NCBI RefSeq assembly: GCF_014199935.1
Contig: NZ_JACHOP010000016.1
Location: forward strand, 51,366 to 115,365
Direction: 5' to 3'
From: Methylorubrum rhodinum
GTDB taxonomy: Bacteria > Pseudomonadota > Alphaproteobacteria > Rhizobiales > Beijerinckiaceae
Length of the DNA stretch: 64,000 nt
A model generated the notes under the pieces. That model made no database searches. It had not been told where the DNA came from and saw nothing but the letters and a program-made list of their open reading frames with translations. Every line of letters begins with the position of its first letter. Within the stretch, counting starts at the first letter, position 1. Positions 59,167 to 64,000 of this stretch are shown piece by piece. The position numbers and the translations under genes are program-made.

Positions 59167-60102
59167 GTGTCCGTGCCCGATCTCGAAGCCATCGTGACAG
59201 AGATCGCCGACGCGATGCGGGCGCGGCCGGACCGCGGCGCGGTGGCGAGCTACATCCCCGAACTCGCCCGCGTCGATGCGGGACAATTCGGCCTCGTGGT
59301 GATCGACCGCGCGGGGCAGGTCGCGGCCGGCGGCGACGCCGACATCCCCTTCTCGATCCAGAGCATTTCCAAGGTTTTTACCCTGACGCTGGCGCTCGGC
59401 ATGGTCGGTGACCGGCTGTGGCGCAAGGTCGGGCGCGAGCCCTCGGGCAGCCCGTTCAACTCCATCGTCCAGCTGGAGCGCGAGCAGGGCATTCCGCGCA
59501 ACCCCTTCATCAACGCGGGCGCCATCGCGGTCACCGACGTGATCCTGTCGGGCCACCAGCCGCGGGAGGCGCTCGGCGAGATCCTGCGCTTCATGCAGTT
59601 CCTGGCGCAGGACAGCGGCATCGCCATCGACGAGACCGTGGCGGCCTCGGAGAAGCGCACGGGGTTTCGCAACGCGGCGCTCGCCAACTACATGCGCTCA
59701 TTCGGCGTCCTCGAGAACCCGGTGGACTACACGCTCGGCGTCTACTTCCACCACTGCGCCATCGCGATGACCTGCCGCCAGCTCGCCACCGCCGGGCTTT
59801 ACCTCGCCTATTCCGGGCAGCATCCGCTCGCCGGCCACTCGGTGATCTCGGCCGAGCGGGCGCGGCGCATCAACGCCATCATGCTGACCTGCGGCCACTA
59901 CGATGGCTCGGGCGAGTTCGCCTACCGGGTCGGCCTGCCGGGCAAGAGCGGCGTCGGCGGCGGGATTCTGGCTGTGGCGCCGGGGCGTGCCTCGATCTGC
60001 GTCTGGTCGCCGGGGCTGGATGCGGCCGGCAACTCGCATCTCGGGCGCATTGCCCTGGAGATGCTGGTGAAGCGGACCGGGTGGTCGATCTTCGGGGTGT
60101 AA
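59167..60102 (+). CDS. glsA: Glutaminase (serine-dependent, GlsA/YbaS type)
   Basis: 311 residues. The Ser-x-x-Lys dyad is in [17 protein letters not shown]. Family blocks [29 protein letters not shown] and [16 protein letters not shown] are all present. It hydrolyses glutamine to glutamate and ammonia. It lies 86 bp after glnB on the same strand, an uncommon pairing that places glutamine breakdown beside its sensor and synthases. GTG start at 59167 (a second GTG two codons on is also possible). Confidence 0.95.
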   Translation: MSVPDLEAIVTEIADAMRARPDRGAVASYIPELARVDAGQFGLVVIDRAGQVAAGGDADIPFSIQSISKVFTLTLALGMVGDRLWRKVGREPSGSPFNSIVQLEREQGIPRNPFINAGAIAVTDVILSGHQPREALGEILRFMQFLAQDSGIAIDETVAASEKRTGFRNAALANYMRSFGVLENPVDYTLGVYFHHCAIAMTCRQLATAGLYLAYSGQHPLAGHSVISAERARRINAIMLTCGHYDGSGEFAYRVGLPGKSGVGGGILAVAPGRASICVWSPGLDAAGNSHLGRIALEMLVKRTGWSIFGV

Positions 60103-60112
60103 GCCGTGCATC

Positions 60113-60300
60113 CCCTCTCCCCGCGCGCGGGGAGAGGGCTTCATGCCCCCTTGTCGGGGCATGAAGCGAGCCGGCAGGCGAAGGTGAGGGGGGGCTTGTC
60201 CGAAGGAGTCTCTTCCGTCGAAGCCCCCTCACCCCCGCTACCGCTTATCGCGACGACGACGAGGTCGTCGCGACCCTCTCCCCGCGTGCGGGGAGAGGGG
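60113..60300. repeat. Four-hairpin intergenic element (REP/composite palindrome)
   Basis: The hairpins in order are CCCTCTCCCCGC/GCGGGGAGAGGG (60113-60138), GCTTCATGCCCC/GGGGCATGAAGC (to 60167), CGCGACGAC/GTCGTCGCG (60249-60272) and a second CCCTCTCCCCGC/GCGGGGAGAGGG (about 60274-60299). The outer two are near-identical and the spacer carries GAAGGTGAGGGGGG. It sits between the convergent glsA and glnII genes. Confidence 0.8.
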
Positions 60301-60329
60301 GTGGTTCCGGCGCTCCAGACGTCGGCCAA

Positions 60330-60362
60330 CAAAAAACCGCCCCCGCCTTGCGGCGGGAGCGG
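60330..60362 (-). terminator. Intrinsic terminator of glnII
   Basis: On the minus strand, CCGCTCCCGCC-GCAA-GGCGGGGGCGG (11 bp stem with one mismatch) is followed by TTTTTTG. It is 40 bases after the glnII stop. Confidence 0.85.
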
Positions 60363-60402
60363 ATGTTACAGAGGAGCCGGTCGGCCGACTCCCAAAAATG
60401 AC

Positions 60403-61449
60403 TTACGCGACGGCCTTCTCGGCGGCCTCGGCGGGGAGCGGAACCTCGGAGATCGTCTTCAGAACTTGGCTAGCGATCTGGTAGGGGTCGCCCATGGAGT
60501 TCGGGCGGCGGTCCTCAAGGTAGCCCTTGTAACCGTTGTTCACGAAGGAGTGGGGCACGCGCACCGAGGCGCCGCGGTCGGCCACGCCGTAGGAGAACTT
60601 GTTCCACGGGGCGGTCTCGTGCTTGCCGGTGAGCCGCATGTGGTTGTCCGGGCCGTAGACGGCGATGTGGTCGTCGAGGTTCTTCTCGAATTGGGCCATC
60701 ATGGCCTCGAAGTAGTCCTTGCCGCCGGTCTCGCGCATGAACGTCGTCGAGAAGTTGCAGTGCATGCCCGAGCCGTTCCAGTCGGTGTCGCCGAGCGGCT
60801 TGCAATGGTACTCGATGTCGATCTCGTAGGTCTCGCACAGGCGCTGGAGCAGGTAGCGGGCCATCCACATCTCGTCGGCGGCCTTCTTGGAGCCCTTGCC
60901 GAAGATCTGGAATTCCCACTGGCCCTTGGCCACCTCGGCGTTGATGCCCTCGTGATTGATGCCCGCCGTGAGGCACAGGTCGAGATGCTCCTCGACGATC
61001 TTGCGGGCGATCGGACCGACGTTCGAGGCGCCGACGCCGCAATAGTACGGGCCCTGCGGGGCGGGGTAGCCGGCCTCGGGGAAGCCGAGCGGGCGGCCGT
61101 TCTTGTAGAGGAAATACTCCTGCTCGAAGCCGAACCACGCGCCGGCATCGTCCAGCACGGTCGCGCGCTTGTTCGACGGGTGCGGGGTCTTGCCGTCGGG
61201 CATCATCACTTCGCACAGCACAAGCACGCCGTTGCTGCGGGCCGGATCGACGAAGTGGCGGATCGGCTTGAGCACGCAATCGGACGAGGAGCCCTCGGCC
61301 TGCATCGTCGAGCTGCCGTCGAAGCCCCACAGCGGCAGCTGCTCCAGGCTCGGGAAGCCGTCGAACTCCTTGATCTGCGTCTTGCCGCGCAGGTTCGGAA
61401 CCGGAGTGTAGCCGTCGAGCCAGATATACTCGAGCTTGTACTTCGTCAT
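60403..61449 (-). CDS. glnII: Glutamine synthetase type II
   Basis: 348 residues, GS type II (eukaryote-like) length. MTKYKLEYIWLDGYTPVPNLRGKT, LWGFDGSSTMQAEGSSSDCVLKP, WFGFEQEYFLYKNGRPLGFPEAG, NGSGMHCNFSTTFMR and RGASVRVPHSFVNNGYKGYLEDRRPNSMGDPY are the GSII blocks. It makes glutamine from glutamate, ammonia and ATP and is not adenylylated. In rhizobia glnII is sigma-54/NtrC dependent and induced by nitrogen limitation. A matching promoter is at 61633-61649. Divergent from glnA. Confidence 0.97.
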   Translation of the reverse strand: MTKYKLEYIWLDGYTPVPNLRGKTQIKEFDGFPSLEQLPLWGFDGSSTMQAEGSSSDCVLKPIRHFVDPARSNGVLVLCEVMMPDGKTPHPSNKRATVLDDAGAWFGFEQEYFLYKNGRPLGFPEAGYPAPQGPYYCGVGASNVGPIARKIVEEHLDLCLTAGINHEGINAEVAKGQWEFQIFGKGSKKAADEMWMARYLLQRLCETYEIDIEYHCKPLGDTDWNGSGMHCNFSTTFMRETGGKDYFEAMMAQFEKNLDDHIAVYGPDNHMRLTGKHETAPWNKFSYGVADRGASVRVPHSFVNNGYKGYLEDRRPNSMGDPYQIASQVLKTISEVPLPAEAAEKAVA

Positions 61450-61995
61450 TGCGTGTCTCTCGTTCCTGATCGACGAAATCCGTCTGACAGCCCCCAGGTC
61501 CAGCGCCCTGTTCGCCTCCGCCTTGGCCCAGGACCGTCGCCGCATCGCGGGCGCCGATACCCTAGCTGGCTCGGAGGCTTTCGCCCGACCCCGACGCGGC
61601 CGGTGAGAACCGTCCGCCTCGGATCGGCCTCTAGCATGTGGCGTGCCAATGTGCCGGCAAATGAGGCGGCGGTTCCCGCGTGAAAGCGTCGCTCTCTGGC
61701 GCCAGGCCGGGGTGACGTTTTCCGCGAAACGCCCGCCGGGGCGGAGATTTTTGTCTCACGACGGGTGGCGGCGGCGGGGCGCGGGCAGTAACGTCCGCGC
61801 CCGTCGGCCGGACCGGCCGGGGCACGAGGAGGAAGGCCCGCTTCTAAGCTGCGTGGCGCGCGCGACCGCGCGCCTGCGGTCGAGACGAGCCCCCTCCCCT
61901 CCATCGATCCGACGACCGGCCGGGATCAGCCCCGGCCCGGACGCGGCCGCTCCGGTCGCGCCCGCCTGACGAGACGACCCGAGGAGACGCACACG
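61450..61995. other. Divergent glnII/glnA regulatory region
   Basis: 546 bp without a gene. It holds the sigma-54 promoter of glnII (separate entry) and a GGCGCGCG-CGAC-CGCGCGCC hairpin at 61855-61874 on the glnA side. The glnA side shows no good -24/-12 site, so glnA probably uses a housekeeping promoter. I found no convincing NtrC dyad by eye. Confidence 0.55.
61633..61649 (-). promoter_or_regulatory. Sigma-54 (RpoN) promoter of glnII
   Basis: On the minus strand the sequence is TTGGCACGCCACATGCT. The consensus is TGGCAC-N5-TTGCT; here TGGCAC-GCCAC-ATGCT, with the GG and GC dinucleotides at the required spacing and only one core mismatch (A for T). It points toward glnII and leaves a leader of about 170 nt. 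Confidence 0.8.
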
Positions 61996-63405
61996 ATGAA
62001 AACGGCCGCTGATGTGCTGAAGGCCATCAAGGACAACGACGTGAAATACGTCGACTTCCGCTTCACCGACCCGCGCGGGAAGTGGCAGCACGTGACCTTC
62101 GACGTCTCCCTCGTCGACGAGGAGATCTTTTCCGAGGGCACGATGTTCGACGGCTCCTCGATCGCCGGCTGGAAGGCGATCAACGAGTCCGACATGCTGC
62201 TGATGCCCGATCCCGTCACCGCCTGCATGGACCCGTTCTTCTCGGCGTCCACCATGTCGATCGTCTGCGACGTGCTCGAGCCCTCGACTGGCGAGCCCTA
62301 TTCGCGCGATCCGCGCGGCACCGCCAAGCTCGCCGAGGCGTATCTGCGCTCGACCGGCATCGGCGACGACATCTTCGTGGGCCCCGAGGCCGAGTTCTTC
62401 GTGTTCGACGACGTGAAGTTCGGCGCCGACCCCTACCATACCGGTTTCCAGCTCGATTCGACCGAGCTGCCGACCAACGGCTTCACCGATTACGAGGGCG
62501 GCAACCTCGGCCACCGCATCCAGACAAAGGGCGGCTACTTCCCCGTGCCGCCGCAGGATTCGGCCCAGGACATGCGCGGCGAGATGCTGGCTGCCATGCA
62601 GTCGATGGGCGTGAAGGTCGAGAAGCACCACCACGAGGTGGCCTCTGCCCAGCACGAGCTCGGCATGAAGTTCGACACGCTGACGCTGCTCGCCGACCAC
62701 ATGCAGATCTACAAGTACTGCATCCACAACGTGGCGCAGAGCTACGGCAAGTCCGCGACCTTCATGCCCAAGCCCGTCTACGGCGACAACGGCTCGGGGA
62801 TGCACGTCCACCAGTCGATCTGGAAGAACGGCAAGCCGCTGTTCGCCGGCGACAAGTACGCCGATCTGAGCCAAGAGTGCCTGTGGTACATCGGCGGCAT
62901 CATCAAGCACGCCAAGGCGCTCAACGCCTTCACAAACCCCTCGACCAATTCCTACAAGCGCCTGGTGCCGGGCTACGAGGCCCCGGTGCTGCTGGCCTAC
63001 TCGGCCCGCAACCGCTCGGCCTCCTGCCGTATCCCGTGGACGACGAACCCGAAGGCCAAGCGCGTCGAGGTCCGCTTCCCCGATCCGATGGCCAACCCCT
63101 ACCTCGCCTTCTCGGCGCTGCTGATGGCCGGCCTCGACGGCATCCTCAACAAGATCGATCCGGGCCCGGCGATGGACAAGGACCTCTACGACCTGCCGCC
63201 GCGCGAACTGAAGAAGATCCCGACCGTCTGCGGCTCGCTCCGTGAGGCGCTGCAGAACCTCGACAAGGACCGCGCATTCCTCAAGGCCGGCGGCGTGTTC
63301 TCGGACGACCAGATCGACTCGTTCATCGAACTGAAGATGACCGAGGTGCTGCGCTACGAGATGACCCCGCACCCGATCGAGTTCGTGCAGTACTACTCGC
63401 TTTAA
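61996..63405 (+). CDS. glnA: Glutamine synthetase type I
   Basis: 469 residues. [92 protein letters not shown] and the adenylylation loop [13 protein letters not shown]. The Tyr in DLYDLPP is the GlnE target. The dodecameric enzyme assimilates ammonia under most conditions. GAGGAGACGCACACG precedes the ATG. It is well separated from glnB, with glsA and glnII between them. Confidence 0.98.
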   Translation: MKTAADVLKAIKDNDVKYVDFRFTDPRGKWQHVTFDVSLVDEEIFSEGTMFDGSSIAGWKAINESDMLLMPDPVTACMDPFFSASTMSIVCDVLEPSTGEPYSRDPRGTAKLAEAYLRSTGIGDDIFVGPEAEFFVFDDVKFGADPYHTGFQLDSTELPTNGFTDYEGGNLGHRIQTKGGYFPVPPQDSAQDMRGEMLAAMQSMGVKVEKHHHEVASAQHELGMKFDTLTLLADHMQIYKYCIHNVAQSYGKSATFMPKPVYGDNGSGMHVHQSIWKNGKPLFAGDKYADLSQECLWYIGGIIKHAKALNAFTNPSTNSYKRLVPGYEAPVLLAYSARNRSASCRIPWTTNPKAKRVEVRFPDPMANPYLAFSALLMAGLDGILNKIDPGPAMDKDLYDLPPRELKKIPTVCGSLREALQNLDKDRAFLKAGGVFSDDQIDSFIELKMTEVLRYEMTPHPIEFVQYYSL

Positions 63406-63632
63406 GCGGAGGGCGGGCCGGCTTGCCCGGCCCGCGACCGTTTCCAAGACGACCCGCAACGCCGGGGCCTTGCGAGAGGCTCCGGCGGTTGCGTCTGAGT
63501 CGAGTAATATGGCTTAGCTTTTCTCTCAGAAATTTGTCCTAAATATTGCGATAAATCACAAGCGACCAAGGAAAAATACTTAATCAGCTAAGCCGTGTGG
63601 ACGGCAGCTGAGGGTGGGAAGCGGAAGTGTCG
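63406..63632. other. AT-rich intergenic stretch with a distant inverted repeat
   Basis: 227 bp after glnA. Positions about 63500-63590 are strikingly AT-rich for this genome (for example aaatattgcgataaatc). GGCTTAGCT at 63511-63519 is complementary to AGCTAAGCC at 63586-63594. It may mark foreign DNA flanking the IS element. Confidence 0.5.
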
Positions 63633-63869
63633 CTACTCTTCCCCATGCTCGCGCAGCAGCACTTCGAGCAGGGGCACATCGTCTTCCACGTCCTCGTTCC
63701 CACGGAACCGAGAGTATTCAACGTGGCCGTCCTCGAACACATCGATCTCGATCCGCTCGCCAACCAGCGACGCCGTGAGCATGATGCTGTCGGGCCGGTG
63801 GCGGCTCAACTCGAAGTGGACCTTGTTGGCTTCCAGAAGCCGGATCATGCGATAGATTTCGTGACTCAT
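63633..63869 (-). CDS. Short acidic hypothetical protein
   Basis: 78 residues: MSHEIYRMIRLLEANKVHFELSRHRPDSIMLTASLVGERIEIDVFEDGHVEYSRFRGNEDVEDDVPLLEVLL. The pattern of a helix, then strands (IMLTASLVGERIEIDVFEDGHVEYSRFRG) looks like a real small alpha/beta domain. Composition is acidic. No family name recognised. It lies between the AT-rich stretch and an insertion sequence, so it may be accessory. A plus-strand frame over the same bases is less protein-like. Confidence 0.65.
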   Translation of the reverse strand: MSHEIYRMIRLLEANKVHFELSRHRPDSIMLTASLVGERIEIDVFEDGHVEYSRFRGNEDVEDDVPLLEVLLREHGEE

Positions 63870-63910
63870 CTCGGCATCGAACCATCAGCCTCGCAGGTCC
63901 GCAACGGGTC

Positions 63911-64000
63911 CAGGCTGTGTGAAAACGTGCTGATCTGGTAGAGTAATTTCCGATCTGGGGAGGTCGGAATGAAGCGCTTCATCGCAGGCGAGGATCGTCA
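63911..64000 (+). mobile_element. Left end of an IS1182-like insertion sequence
   Basis: CAGGCTGTGTGAAAACGTGC at 63911 resembles the terminal inverted repeats of IS1182-family elements. The transposase start follows 58 bases on. The right end lies beyond the window, so the target duplication cannot be checked. Confidence 0.65.
63969..64000 (+). CDS. IS1182-family transposase, N-terminal fragment
   Basis: The ATG at 63969 with GGGGAGGTCGGA just upstream encodes MKRFIAGEDR before the edge. MKRFIxGEDR is the conserved start of many IS1182/IS5-group transposases (often followed by xQxTLLPECLDDYV). Only ten residues are visible, so the family call rests on this and the adjoining terminal repeat. 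Confidence 0.6.
   Translation, partial: MKRFIAGEDR

Overview
The window is chromosomal DNA from a high-GC alphaproteobacterium, most likely a Methylobacterium/Methylorubrum-type member of the Hyphomicrobiales. The reasons are the very high GC, a class I PHB synthase, both a type II (GlnII) and a type I (GlnA) glutamine synthetase, MHYT and HWE-type sensor kinases, and GTG/TTG starts behind good Shine-Dalgarno sites. This genus assignment is an inference from gene content. Most of the window is housekeeping DNA.

Layout. 0-13 kb: start of trpS, a stand-alone PhoH ATPase, UvrD/PcrA helicase, an AsmA-like protein, an exonuclease with a SWIM-like zinc motif, an outer-membrane barrel and glnE. 13-26.4 kb: small exported and PilZ proteins, then five same-strand genes. 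In transcription order these are an FkbM methyltransferase, a type I secretion ABC exporter with a degenerate C39 domain, its HlyD adaptor, a 1563-residue protein made almost only of Thr-rich octapeptides, and a TPR plus GT41 (SPINDLY/OGT-like) glycosyltransferase. 26.9-30.3 kb: an overlapping phosphorelay operon. 30.5-38.3 kb: phaC, an aminotransferase, small envelope proteins, phoH2, miaB and a MEKHLA protein. 38.5-42.6 kb: plsC-rimI-tsaB, a NifU-like Fe-S protein, an HExxH protein and rplS. 42.7-43.3 kb: a decayed HEPN/MNT toxin-antitoxin pair and a long palindrome. 43-48 kb: an exported protein, a lytic transglycosylase, a membrane protein, rpsD and tRNA-Val. 48.5-55.2 kb: the proteostasis block lon, clpX, clpP, tig and tRNA-Leu. 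55.5-57 kb: a multicopper-oxidase-fold protein missing most copper ligands. 57-63.4 kb: nnrD, then the nitrogen block glnB, glsA, glnII, glnA. 63.9 kb: left end of an IS1182-like element.

How the genes work together. The nitrogen genes form a coherent control set. GlnB (PII) keeps Tyr51, GlnA keeps the KDLYDLPP adenylylation site, GlnE is the adenylyltransferase acting there, and glnII has an excellent sigma-54 promoter (61633-61649, minus strand). The most interesting locus is 14.5-26.4 kb. A giant Thr-rich repeat protein lies between its probable type I exporter and a GT41 glycosyltransferase of the kind that modifies Ser/Thr, with an FkbM methyltransferase at the head. I propose a secreted, possibly O-glycosylated and methylated surface protein system. 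The repeat gene also has a higher-order structure: 24-octad (576 bp) units in tandem, alternate units being most alike (1152 bp).

Intergenic DNA carries several dispersed palindromic elements. These include three copies of a roughly 115-130 bp family (26.6, 32.9 and 55.3 kb), a 124 bp foldback (38.3 kb), a four-hairpin element (60.1 kb) and a perfect 17 bp-arm palindrome that overlaps a stop codon (43.2 kb). No CRISPR array, rRNA or prophage was seen.
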